A stretch of 15,114 nucleotides of DNA from a bacterium UBP10_UBA1149 (GTDB taxonomy: Bacteria; Desulfobacterota; Binatia; UBA1149): positions 1-15,114 of the forward strand of contig DBZX01000038.1 in assembly GCA_002311335.1 (NCBI GenBank). The letters are read 5' to 3'. The first letter of the stretch is position 1, and each line of letters begins with the position of its first letter. The notes beneath the pieces were generated by a model. The model searched no databases. It saw only the letters and a list, made by a program, of their open reading frames with translations, and had not been told where the DNA came from. Position numbers and translations under genes: made by a program. Positions 1 through 7,465 of the stretch are shown here, one piece after another.

Positions 1-74
1 AAAAAAGGCCGCGCGGGTAAAGCTCAAAACAGTCCATAGAAGTCAGTCCCACTGTCGGCTAGCATGGGTGAATC

Positions 75-1352
75 GTGGCTTTTTCAAGCAAGGCTTCTGT
101 ACTCAACAGCGATTTCGCGCGCAGGCTGGCGCACATTGCTGAGCGCGGCGCTACGCTCGCGATGCCGGGACTTCGAACGGCTGGCTTCATGGCCCTGAGC
201 TGGCGCGATCTCGCCGGCCTCGGTGGCCCCGGTGACGGTATGCCGCTGGTCAAACCCAACCTGTCGATGGCCGTAAAGGTCGCCATAGACGAAACCGTCC
301 GGGCGATGCTCGTACCCAACCTTCCCCTGCCCTCTGCCGCCGAACTGCACCGCGTGCGAGGTGAGTTTCAGCAGGCAGCCGCGTTGTACGAGTCACGTGG
401 TTGGAGCGCCAATCCTGCTCTCTACCACCGCCAGCCACCGCCGATCACTTCGCCGCAGATTTTTCGCCGCAGGGTTCTGGGGCTCGACGTCGAGCACCTG
501 CAGTTTGACAGTGACTACCAGCCGCGCAGCGGCGAGCCGGGTGCCGACCGATGGTTGGCCCGCAGCGCCAACCGCAAGGGACACGCCTGGCTGCTGCGCC
601 ACCACGACCGCCCGCGGCCGTGGCTGATGTGCATACACGGCTACCGCATGGGCCAGGCCTCGGCCGGGCTTGCGGCCTTCCACGCCCGCTACCTGCACGA
701 AGAGCTGGGGCTGAACCTGGTCATGCCCGTACTGCCCCTGCACGGTCCGCGCGCCGGGCGCCATCGCAGCGGCGAGGGATTCATGGTCGCCGACTCCATG
801 GACACGCTGTTCGCGGTATCGCAGGGCATCTGGGATCTGCGCCGCCTGCTGAGCTGGATCCGGGGCCCCGGCGAAGCGGTGTCGACGGGCGCTTACGGCA
901 TATCGCTCGGCGGCTACCACGCCTCGCTGCTGAGTAGCCTCGACGGCGCGCTCGACTGCGTAATCGCAGGCATTCCCGCCACCAGTTTTTCGGCACTGGC
1001 GCGTGAGCACCTGCCTAGCTCTGTGCGCACCTGGCTCGAGCGCGCGGGGGTCAACTGGACGATGATCGACAACCTCCAGCGAGTGATCTCACCCATGTCA
1101 CTGCCCTGCCGGACGCCTCACCGCGGGCGACACATATTTGCAGGTGTGGCAGACCGACTGGTTTCTCGCGGACAAGTCAATGAGCTCTGGCACCACTGGG
1201 AGCGCCCGAACCTGCACTGGTACCAGGGCACGCACCTGTCGTTCAACCTCGACCAGGGCGTCCACGATTTCATCGACCACGCGCTGGACTCGACCGGCAT
1301 GTCTCGCGCAGCCGCGGCACGTAGCAGCGAGTACGCCAGCCGCGCCGCCTGA
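75..1352 (+). CDS. alpha/beta hydrolase, 'PLHGPR' type (425 aa)
   Basis: A predicted serine hydrolase of the alpha/beta fold; the substrate is unknown. The sequence shows an oxyanion-type HGY at residues 188-190, a PVLPLHGPR stretch near 218-226, the nucleophile elbow G-I-S-L-G with Ser277, an acidic candidate Asp360 in AGVADRLV, and a His387 candidate in GTHLSF, in the order expected for the triad. There is no signal peptide, so it is probably cytoplasmic. The first 125 residues look like a cap or N-terminal extension. The start is GTG at 75: an in-frame TGA lies at 69-71, and GGTGA at 67-71 can serve as the ribosome site. The HGY, PLHGPR and GISLGG pattern recalls bacterial relatives of the ABHD18/DUF2048 group, but I assign this only from motif memory. 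It converges on the FkbH-like gene with 6 bp between stops, so the two genes are not co-transcribed. Confidence 0.85.
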   Translation: MAFSSKASVLNSDFARRLAHIAERGATLAMPGLRTAGFMALSWRDLAGLGGPGDGMPLVKPNLSMAVKVAIDETVRAMLVPNLPLPSAAELHRVRGEFQQAAALYESRGWSANPALYHRQPPPITSPQIFRRRVLGLDVEHLQFDSDYQPRSGEPGADRWLARSANRKGHAWLLRHHDRPRPWLMCIHGYRMGQASAGLAAFHARYLHEELGLNLVMPVLPLHGPRAGRHRSGEGFMVADSMDTLFAVSQGIWDLRRLLSWIRGPGEAVSTGAYGISLGGYHASLLSSLDGALDCVIAGIPATSFSALAREHLPSSVRTWLERAGVNWTMIDNLQRVISPMSLPCRTPHRGRHIFAGVADRLVSRGQVNELWHHWERPNLHWYQGTHLSFNLDQGVHDFIDHALDSTGMSRAAAARSSEYASRAA

Positions 1353-1358
1353 CCGGGT

Positions 1359-3218
1359 TCAGTCGGCTATCTCTATCCAGGCAGGAACCCGGGGCGCCGA
1401 GTCGCCGCCAAGGTCGAGACTCCAGCGTCGTCCGCCCTCGCTATCGGCACCACCGTTTTCAACAAACCCGTGAGCCTCGTAGACACCGGAGGCCGGCGCG
1501 TTTTTTTTCGTGGGTAAAAAATCGCCGACCAGTGCCCCGGCACTGGCAGCACGGGCCTCGTCGGCAATCAGCGCCAGGATGGCGGTCTCGACCGTGCGGC
1601 CTATGACCCGACAGCTCATGAGAAAACTGTCCAGCTCCCACGCCTCGGCGCCCTTGCGCGCGATAACGACTGAGACAATGCCGCTGTCACCAAAACGATC
1701 CACCAGCGAGTAAGCTCGTACGACGGTAGCATCGTCATTCAACAGCAGCGCGGTCTCGGCTTCGCTGTAACGCCGCGTTGTCATGTTGAACTGGTTGGTC
1801 TTCTGCGTGAGCTGGGCCACCCGAGCCAGTTCGCCCTCGCCCACTTCGTGCACGCGCAGGCGCATGTTGAGAGAGCGGTAGAAATCGTCGAGCGAGTGAC
1901 TGCTACCGCGCAGGGTTTTACGCTCGCCCTCGGCTCGATAGAGTTCACCGCGGCGCGAATCTTCGGCGCTGAACGACAGGGACTCGAAGTACCCCCGACG
2001 CGAGAGCAGGCCCGGCAGCTCGGCCGGGTCGGCCGGAACCTGCACCGTGCTCACCCCCGGCAAGCGCGATCCGACAACCTCCAGCTCGTACGGACTGTCG
2101 TCGACGAACACGAAGCTGTCCAGTCCCAGCGACAGCTCATCGGCCAGCTCCTCGGTGTTAATCGCCTTGTCCTGCCAGTTGACCCGGGTGGCAGCAAAAT
2201 CATCCCACCCCAGCAGCATGTGCGGGTGCGAAGCAAAGAGCCCACGCACTTCTTCCTCGTTGTTCTTGCTGTTGAGCACCAGGAGCACGCCACGGGCCGC
2301 CAGCTCCTTGAGCTCCTGCTGGAAAGCCACGAAGGCGTTGCCCGGGTAGTCGGGGCCCAGCTCAACACCATCGGCGCCGTCTTCACCCAGCACACCACCC
2401 CACAGAGTGTTGTCGAGATCGAGCATCACGACCTTGGCCGTCCTGCCGGCCAGCGCTCGCAGGTAAGCGGCGTACTCGCGCGACAGCTCGAGCAAGGCGG
2501 CCGGCCCGTGCGGTGCCCTCGCCGAGTACCAGTGGCGAGGTTGAAACCAGGCCGCGCCCGCGCGCCGAGCCACGCGCTCGGTGTCGACCAGGTGCAGCGC
2601 CGGCCTCGACTCGGCGCATTGACGAAGCACGGCGTTGAAGCGCTCGACTCGCGCCCGTACCCCCGCGGGCTGTTCGTAGTCGATCACTCCCAGGGGCACA
2701 GCCGCCGGGCAATCAAAGGTGTGGGCCAGTACCGTGCTGCCCCGGTAGCCGTCGGCAAGCCCGTCCAGCAACGCAGCGAGACGTGCCTCGAGCTCGCTGT
2801 CTTCGTCGCCGCGACCGCCGACCCCGGACAGGCCCGGCAGCAGATCTTCAAGCCGCCAGGCCAGTACCACGGCGTCGGGTTCAAACGCCGCGAGTCCACT
2901 ACCCGGCTTCAGCACCTCCTGCTCCAGCTGGCCAAAGCCGCCGAAGTAGAACTCCACGGTCACCCCGTGGGCCAGCGCGAGCGCGCGCAGAAGCTCGCGC
3001 AGGGGCTCGACGGTGTAAGTAGAAAGAAACGCGACCTTCAAGGTCACTGCATCAACTGAAGTCTCGGCCATCCGGTCGGCCAACCAGCGGTACTCGTGGG
3101 TCGGCGCCCCTGCAAAACAGCGCTCAACGAGCAGGCGATGGGCCGCAGCCTTGTCACCGTCGGCCAGGAGGGCCTGCACGCTTTCTTTGAAGGTCCTGGA
3201 ATCGCCACTGCCTGCCAT
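1359..3218 (-). CDS. FkbH-like HAD-IIIC family protein (619 aa)
   Basis: FkbH-family proteins belong to the HAD superfamily. The characterised members move a glyceryl group from 1,3-bisphosphoglycerate to an acyl carrier protein and dephosphorylate it. Here residues 58-125 resemble the SGNH-like N-terminal part of the family. HAD motif I is DLDNTLWGG with Asp267 and Asp269, motif II is LNSKN (Ser317), Lys351 follows in NWQDK, and motif IV is VFVDDS (Asp373, Asp374). A GNAT-like C-terminal part holds KTNQFNMTTRRY (473-484) and SCRVIGRTVE (535-544), both typical of FkbH. All catalytic residues seem intact, and about 600 aa is usual for the stand-alone form. The start is ATG at 3218; upstream, the frame meets a stop near 3276 with no other good start, but no strong Shine-Dalgarno is visible. 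No acyl carrier protein, polyketide synthase or methyltransferase lies in the window, so the product it helps make cannot be named. Confidence 0.92.
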   Translation of the reverse strand: MAGSGDSRTFKESVQALLADGDKAAAHRLLVERCFAGAPTHEYRWLADRMAETSVDAVTLKVAFLSTYTVEPLRELLRALALAHGVTVEFYFGGFGQLEQEVLKPGSGLAAFEPDAVVLAWRLEDLLPGLSGVGGRGDEDSELEARLAALLDGLADGYRGSTVLAHTFDCPAAVPLGVIDYEQPAGVRARVERFNAVLRQCAESRPALHLVDTERVARRAGAAWFQPRHWYSARAPHGPAALLELSREYAAYLRALAGRTAKVVMLDLDNTLWGGVLGEDGADGVELGPDYPGNAFVAFQQELKELAARGVLLVLNSKNNEEEVRGLFASHPHMLLGWDDFAATRVNWQDKAINTEELADELSLGLDSFVFVDDSPYELEVVGSRLPGVSTVQVPADPAELPGLLSRRGYFESLSFSAEDSRRGELYRAEGERKTLRGSSHSLDDFYRSLNMRLRVHEVGEGELARVAQLTQKTNQFNMTTRRYSEAETALLLNDDATVVRAYSLVDRFGDSGIVSVVIARKGAEAWELDSFLMSCRVIGRTVETAILALIADEARAASAGALVGDFLPTKKNAPASGVYEAHGFVENGGADSEGGRRWSLDLGGDSAPRVPAWIEIAD

Positions 3219-3249
3219 GGGAGAAACAGCCGCGCGGGCGACCTCATTG

Positions 3250-3279
3250 ACAATAGAGACAGCTTTGCGAGCTAGTCAA
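3250..3279 (-). promoter_or_regulatory. predicted sigma-70 promoter of the FkbH-like gene
   Basis: On the minus strand, TTGACT (3274-3279) is followed after 18 nt by TATTGT (3250-3255). The -35 box matches 5 of 6 consensus bases and the -10 box 4 of 6. Transcription would start near 3243, giving a leader of about 25 nt before the ATG at 3218. It lies just beyond the terminator of the protease gene, where a new transcription unit is expected. Found by eye only. Confidence 0.5.
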
Positions 3280-3311
3280 GACAGCACTGGGCCCACGCAG
3301 CCCACGGGCGC

Positions 3312-3334
3312 AAAAAAAGGGCTCAGCGCGAGCC
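3312..3334 (-). terminator. intrinsic terminator overlapping the protease stop codon
   Basis: Read on the minus strand, GGCTC (3330-3334) and GAGCC (3320-3324) form a 5-bp GC stem around the loop GCGCT. One more C follows the stem and then seven T residues (3312-3318). The protease stop codon TGA (3323-3325) sits at the junction of loop and stem, so the last codons of the gene are part of the hairpin. It separates the protease unit from the FkbH-like gene. Confidence 0.8.
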
Positions 3335-4969
3335 GTACGAAACAGCGCAGAGCCCGCCAAAGGCCAGTCGCAGGCTGGCGGCGGGGACGACATCGCCACC
3401 GTCAAGGCTCAAGCGAGCGCTGATTTTCCAGATAGCTTTCCTGCGGCCCCGGTCCGTTAGCTTGAGCCTGGCGGGTAGACCGTAGGCGCTTCCCTTCCAA
3501 CTGTAACGTCCGCGCCCAGGACGCGAGCGATCCCAACCGGGGTCGCCGCTGGGAATAACCAACCCCAGGCCCTGCGGGGCGCCGAGCTCGGCCAGAGATA
3601 GATCGATCCTGGGGTCGGCGCTGGTAAAGTCCCCAAAGTAATCCAGGAGCCGACCCTTGAGGACAAGCCTTCCGCCACGGGATTCGAGCTTGCGAACCTG
3701 GAAGAGATTGGCCGAGCAAGCGTGCGGACAGGCGCAGGACGAGTCACACTGGCCTGGGCAGGCCTGGTCGTCGGCCTGGTCACACTCTTCCCCGTACTCG
3801 CGCAGGCCATCGCCGCAGGACGATGCCGGACTGGGCAGCGACACCGCCAACAGTTGGTACTCGGCTGCTCCCTTCGCAGAGGCCACCATCGCGTACCAGT
3901 CACCGGCGAGAGGTTCAGCAACCGAGCAGTGGCCGAACGGACCGCCACCAATGCTGCGGCAGTCGAAGTCATCCTCGGTAGCCGGCGAGCCTGCGCGCAG
4001 GTAAAGATCCAGGTCGCTGCGACTGTCGTCGATGGAATTGAGGGTTGCTGCTACCGCGGACGAACCGGCCGGCACGGTAAAGCGGTGTTGGTCCTGGTCC
4101 TTCTTGTCCGCGAGGGCATCGGCAAAGCCCACGTTGGCCGATGCGTCAAAGATCAGGGCTGCCTGTTGTTCGGCTCCCTCGCAGCCGGCGGCCTCATCGA
4201 CAACACTGTTCACCCAGTCGGTCCAGGCGGCGACGCTGGTGTCAAAGCTGTGATCACCGGGGCCGCAGTCGAGCTGAGTGCCACCCGAGGTCACACCCAC
4301 CAGCCTCGGGCCATCGCCCTGGTCAACGAACAGCGGGCCACCGGAATCGCCGTGACAAGTATTCGAGGCGCTGCCGTCAAAGTTCCAGCAGACGTTGCCG
4401 TTGTCGTCGCCCGACTCACAGCCAACCGTGGTGACGTCTCCCATCCGCTTGATGCCAAAATCAGAGGCCGCGCCGTCGCTGCGACCATAGCCTACCACCA
4501 CAGCCGCGCTGCCCACGGCGGGCGTGACGCCGGCCATCGCGGCCGGCACAATGCCTTCTACCGGGCGATCCAGGGTCACCACCGCGAGATCACCAGCGGG
4601 GTAGCTGTAGCCCGGGTTCACCCGTACCGATTCGGCCCGGTACACGCCTGCACCCTGCAGGTAGACTGAGTACAGGCCCTTGTAAGGTGCGCCCGCCCCC
4701 TGGCACTGCTCACCGTCCCAAGGGCAGACGCAGTGGGCGGCGGTCAGAAAACTGCGACAAGCGATGAGCGTGCCACTGCAGGTCATACCCGAGTTCCACG
4801 GGTTGCTGCCGTGCAGAAGCATTCCCACCTCGGGATAGTCAAAAGTCGCGGTACCGTTGACGATACTCGCGCTGACAGCCCCGGGAGCCAAAGCGGCAGT
4901 AAGCGCAATGGCCAACACGAGCGTGCAGGCGATCGCGGCCGTTCTGACCTTGCACAGAATTAGCCCCAC
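3323..4969 (-). CDS. secreted trypsin-fold (S1) serine protease with PPC-like and Cys-rich modules (548 aa)
   Basis: A predicted extracellular endopeptidase. A signal peptide occupies about residues 1-34 (hydrophobic core, then AVSA). The mature chymotrypsin-type N-terminus IVNG begins at Ile36, one residue past the likely signal cut, so there is almost no propeptide. The triad is His79 in TAAHC, Asp127 in GDLAVV and Ser209 in GDSGGP. The residue equivalent to trypsin Asp189, six before the Ser, is Asn203, so classical Arg/Lys specificity is not expected. Residues about 270-375 look like a PPC (pre-peptidase C-terminal) beta-domain (DSRSDLDLYL, GDWYAMV). Residues 385-418 form a Cys-rich CGDG module. 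Residues 419-548 are an unrecognised, probably beta-rich terminal domain. The start is GTG at 4969: the codon directly upstream is TAA and GGAG lies 6 nt before the start. A 203-nt leader separates it from the cytochrome fusion gene, and it ends in an intrinsic terminator. Confidence 0.93.
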   Translation of the reverse strand: MGLILCKVRTAAIACTLVLAIALTAALAPGAVSASIVNGTATFDYPEVGMLLHGSNPWNSGMTCSGTLIACRSFLTAAHCVCPWDGEQCQGAGAPYKGLYSVYLQGAGVYRAESVRVNPGYSYPAGDLAVVTLDRPVEGIVPAAMAGVTPAVGSAAVVVGYGRSDGAASDFGIKRMGDVTTVGCESGDDNGNVCWNFDGSASNTCHGDSGGPLFVDQGDGPRLVGVTSGGTQLDCGPGDHSFDTSVAAWTDWVNSVVDEAAGCEGAEQQAALIFDASANVGFADALADKKDQDQHRFTVPAGSSAVAATLNSIDDSRSDLDLYLRAGSPATEDDFDCRSIGGGPFGHCSVAEPLAGDWYAMVASAKGAAEYQLLAVSLPSPASSCGDGLREYGEECDQADDQACPGQCDSSCACPHACSANLFQVRKLESRGGRLVLKGRLLDYFGDFTSADPRIDLSLAELGAPQGLGLVIPSGDPGWDRSRPGRGRYSWKGSAYGLPARLKLTDRGRRKAIWKISARLSLDGGDVVPAASLRLAFGGLCAVSYGSR

Positions 4970-4975
4970 TTAACA

Positions 4976-4979
4976 CTCC
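4976..4979 (-). promoter_or_regulatory. ribosome binding site deciding the GTG start of the protease
   Basis: On the minus strand GGAG precedes the GTG at 4967-4969 by 6 nt. An in-frame TAA at 4970-4972 rules out any longer reading, so this site and the stop together fix the start. Confidence 0.75.
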
Positions 4980-4984
4980 AGACT

Positions 4985-5008
4985 GCCACTGTCTTTCAGA
5001 CAGAAGGC
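4985..5008 (-). promoter_or_regulatory. possible leader hairpin upstream of the protease gene
   Basis: CTGTCT (4989-4994) and AGACAG (4998-5003) pair perfectly around TTC. GCC (4985-4987) and GGC (5006-5008) can extend the stem across a small internal loop. The hairpin lies a few bases upstream of the GGAG ribosome site in the protease mRNA and has no T-run, so it is not a terminator. The rest of the 4970-5172 spacer holds a 12-bp inverted repeat, CACTGCACAGTG (5054-5065), and no promoter I would defend. A regulatory role is only a guess. Confidence 0.25.
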
Positions 5009-5172
5009 CGCACGGGAGTCGGGCCAATAGCAGTTCCCACAAATTCAGGGAAGCACTGCACAGTGATTTAGCAGTAAATATCGTAAACACGGGGCTTGCG
5101 AGCAGCTTGATGACGCTTGCACTCCGCAAACGCCGTGCACTAACGCCTTGCCCCAGGAGATATTGAGTTGAT

Positions 5173-6810
5173 TTACAGTTGAGGAACTAAAACGGCGGAT
5201 GCCGCCAGGGGTTCGCGCCAACTACGCGCAACCAACAAGCCCGGACCGGCCGTTGAAAACCGCAGCACCGTGGCGCCGGCCACACCCACCCTGCTGTTTT
5301 CGTCAAAGGACAGCGGCGGCAGTAAGCCGGTATCGAACCGGTGCAGGCCGGTGAGCGCCGCCATGAAACGAGGCGTGGTAAGACGGCGGCCGGATCTCAG
5401 CAGCCCTTCTTTCAGCAGCAAGCCTCCAGCCCAGGCCGAGAGTTGAAACGCGCGGTAGCGGCCCGCGATTCTTTCTCTTTCCATCACCGCGAGGAACTCC
5501 CTGCTGCGGCCGGCGTCGAGATCCGGCACCCCGGCGGGCGAAACCAGGCGCAGGCCGGCGAGCAAAGCCGGGGGCAGGCCGGCCAGGCCGGAGGACAGCC
5601 TTTCTGCCGGTCCCAGCAGCAGCGGGTACCAGTCTTCGGCGGCGGCCAGGCGCAGGAACTCTGCCGCTCGCTCTCCATCGGCAAAGAAAAATACAGCTGA
5701 GGGCCGTTGGCCCGCTGGTCCGGTTGCAACGAGCTCCGCCACGACAGCCTCAACGCCTCCGGCAGCTGCCAGTTGGATACTCGCCGACAGCGGCTGGTCG
5801 TAGCCGGACAGTTGGCTTTCTACACCCAGCTTGCCCGCCAGCCCCTCGGGACCAGCGTCGTGCAGCAGCACCGCGCCCCCGCCCAGGCCGGGTAGCTCGG
5901 CCACCAGATGATCGACCAACACCCTGGCCTGGTCGGCCACGGAGCTAAAAACAAAAAAGGTGTTCCGGGCGGCGCCGTAGCCGTCACTGGCAGGCACCGC
6001 CAGCGGCGCGACCAGCGGCACGCCGGCTTGTTCAAGCGTGGCCAACGCTGCGGCCCCCAGGCCCATGCTCGACAAAAGGCAGAACGGGCGTTCGCCCGCC
6101 AGCAACTCGTCCACCGCGGCAACACCACCGGCATCCACCGACGGATCGTATTGCTTGATCTCCAGCAGCAGGCGCCGACCGTAGATCCCGCCCTGTTCGT
6201 TGGTGTATTCTTCGAAGGCCGCGAGCACACGCTCAACCTCGCGGGCGGGGGCGGCCAGCGGTCCGGCGGAGGGCAGCAACGCGGCGACCCTCACCGACTC
6301 TTCTTCTACCCCTGCTACCGGCTCTCGCCCCAGGTGCCGCATGTAGGCCAGCAGGTCGGCCATATCGTCGTCGTTGATACGGTAGCGAGGCATGGCCGGG
6401 TGAAGGCTGTTGCCGCCGGCGTCGAGACCCAACCTGATCGCCCTTGCCAGCGCCTCGCTGTCGTAGGCCGGCCGCTGCCTGCCGAAATCCCTGGTGGCAT
6501 CGGCCGCGAACGCCAAGCGCGACGGCCTGATATCGGCAGTGGTGACGCCACCTTCTATGACACCCGCGCCGTCGTGACCGTGGCAGTTCACGCAGGGGAA
6601 CTGGGCCGCGTCGACTTCAAGGCCCGGCCCCGCCAGCAGTGCCGTCACCTGGCCCGTGCCCCTGCCCTGCCCGTAAACGGACTTGCCGCGCTGCTCCTGT
6701 TCGCCCCACCCAGCCACTGCCGGATCGGCAACCAGGGCAACCAGCACCCCGACCAGCACCACCACGGCCAGTAACCGCGCCGGCTGTGCCGCCGTCATCC
6801 TGTCAGCCAT
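5173..6810 (-). CDS. c-type cytochrome fused to a periplasmic ligand-binding domain (545 aa)
   Basis: A predicted periplasmic fusion of a mono-heme cytochrome c and a type I substrate-binding protein. Numbered from the ATG at 6810, residues 1-33 are a signal peptide ending in AVA. The heme site is CVNCH (Cys73, Cys76, His77), and Met140 in HPAMPRY is the likely distal ligand, followed by the usual DDDMADLLAYM helix. From about residue 172 to the end the sequence looks like the branched-chain amino acid receptor family (VRVAALLPSAGPL, TNEQGGIYGRRL, GVPLVAPLA). No ABC permease or ATPase lies in the window, so it may sense or deliver a ligand rather than feed a local transporter. The frame stays open upstream to 6957, but that part lies inside the SCO gene and encodes no signal peptide; ATG 6810, or ATG 6798 just after it, fits better. 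It overlaps the SCO stop by 8 nt and is the last gene of the coupled set. Confidence 0.85.
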   Translation of the reverse strand: MADRMTAAQPARLLAVVVLVGVLVALVADPAVAGWGEQEQRGKSVYGQGRGTGQVTALLAGPGLEVDAAQFPCVNCHGHDGAGVIEGGVTTADIRPSRLAFAADATRDFGRQRPAYDSEALARAIRLGLDAGGNSLHPAMPRYRINDDDMADLLAYMRHLGREPVAGVEEESVRVAALLPSAGPLAAPAREVERVLAAFEEYTNEQGGIYGRRLLLEIKQYDPSVDAGGVAAVDELLAGERPFCLLSSMGLGAAALATLEQAGVPLVAPLAVPASDGYGAARNTFFVFSSVADQARVLVDHLVAELPGLGGGAVLLHDAGPEGLAGKLGVESQLSGYDQPLSASIQLAAAGGVEAVVAELVATGPAGQRPSAVFFFADGERAAEFLRLAAAEDWYPLLLGPAERLSSGLAGLPPALLAGLRLVSPAGVPDLDAGRSREFLAVMERERIAGRYRAFQLSAWAGGLLLKEGLLRSGRRLTTPRFMAALTGLHRFDTGLLPPLSFDENSRVGVAGATVLRFSTAGPGLLVARSWREPLAASAVLVPQL

Positions 6811-7465
6811 CTTCTTTATCGACCGCGAGCAGTTTTCGTACTTCACCCGCCAGCGTTGCCACCGAGGCGCTCGGGCGCATTTTGACCCAGTGTTCGCGGC
6901 TGACATTTCCGAGCAGGAACAAGGGCGAGTGCGCCTCGGCAAGGCTATTGTAAGCACCGAGCCTGCGCGTTACCTGGTCGAGGCTCTTCTGTTCACCGGT
7001 AAGAAAGAACCAGCCGTCGCCGGCCTCGTAGCGGTCGGCAAATTCAAGCAACTTGGCCGGGGTGTCGTTGTCCGGGTCTACCGAGATCGATACGAAGCGC
7101 ACCGTCCGCCCCATTTCTCCACCGAGTTCCTTGTAGAGTTCCGACATCTTGGCCGTCTGCACCGGGCAGGTGCCGGGGCAGCGGGTAAAGATGAAATTGA
7201 CGACCACTACCTGGTCCTTGAGAACATCGCTGTAGAACTTCAGTTCTCGACCGCGTTGGTCAAGCAAGATGGATTCGGTGAACCAGCTTCGTGCGGCCTC
7301 GTCTCCGTCGCGGGCGGCAGTGACAGAAACGGGGGTGGTAGTAACTTGAGTCGCGGCGCCGCCCGCGGCTGAACGGTTGACACCGAACAGCAGGCAGCAC
7401 AGTAAGGCCGTCACGCTCACCGTCGCGAAACTGGTCATCGAAAATTTAAAGCGCGAGCATCTCAT
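6803..7465 (-). CDS. SCO/SenC-type copper chaperone, second copy (220 aa)
   Basis: SCO proteins are membrane-anchored, thioredoxin-fold copper chaperones and thiol reductases, best known for building the CuA site of cytochrome c oxidase. This copy has a basic N-terminus and a hydrophobic segment (about residues 11-30) that anchors or exports it. The copper site is complete: Cys96 and Cys100 in CPGTC, plus His179 in AHSPLFLLG. NFIFTRCPGTCP and FVSISVDPDNDTP are family signatures. The start ATG at 7465 overlaps the upstream SCO gene stop in an ATGA, which implies translational coupling; a later ATG (Met10) would lose the basic N-terminal region. No cytochrome oxidase subunit is nearby, so the adjoining multicopper oxidase or cytochrome is the more likely client, by inference. 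Confidence 0.92.
   Translation of the reverse strand: MRCSRFKFSMTSFATVSVTALLCCLLFGVNRSAAGGAATQVTTTPVSVTAARDGDEAARSWFTESILLDQRGRELKFYSDVLKDQVVVVNFIFTRCPGTCPVQTAKMSELYKELGGEMGRTVRFVSISVDPDNDTPAKLLEFADRYEAGDGWFFLTGEQKSLDQVTRRLGAYNSLAEAHSPLFLLGNVSREHWVKMRPSASVATLAGEVRKLLAVDKEDG

Noticed and set aside
1..15. A-run next to a GC-rich stretch at the left edge as a minus-strand terminator
   Set aside because: The GC part has no stem with a usable loop, and no minus-strand gene ends there in the window.
1848..3059. 403-codon plus-strand frame opposite the FkbH-like gene
   Set aside because: It is antisense to an intact gene with clear HAD motifs; long antisense frames are common in high-GC DNA, and its product has no recognisable domain.
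3722..4669. 315-codon plus-strand frame opposite the protease
   Set aside because: It is antisense to the full catalytic triad of the protease and shows no family features.
5908..6774. 288-codon plus-strand frame opposite the cytochrome fusion
   Set aside because: It is a composition artefact antisense to the heme motif and binding domain.
6811..6957. N-terminal extension of the cytochrome fusion up to 6957
   Set aside because: It lies inside the SCO coding region and reads as Arg/Cys-rich shadow sequence; the signal peptide begins right after ATG 6810.
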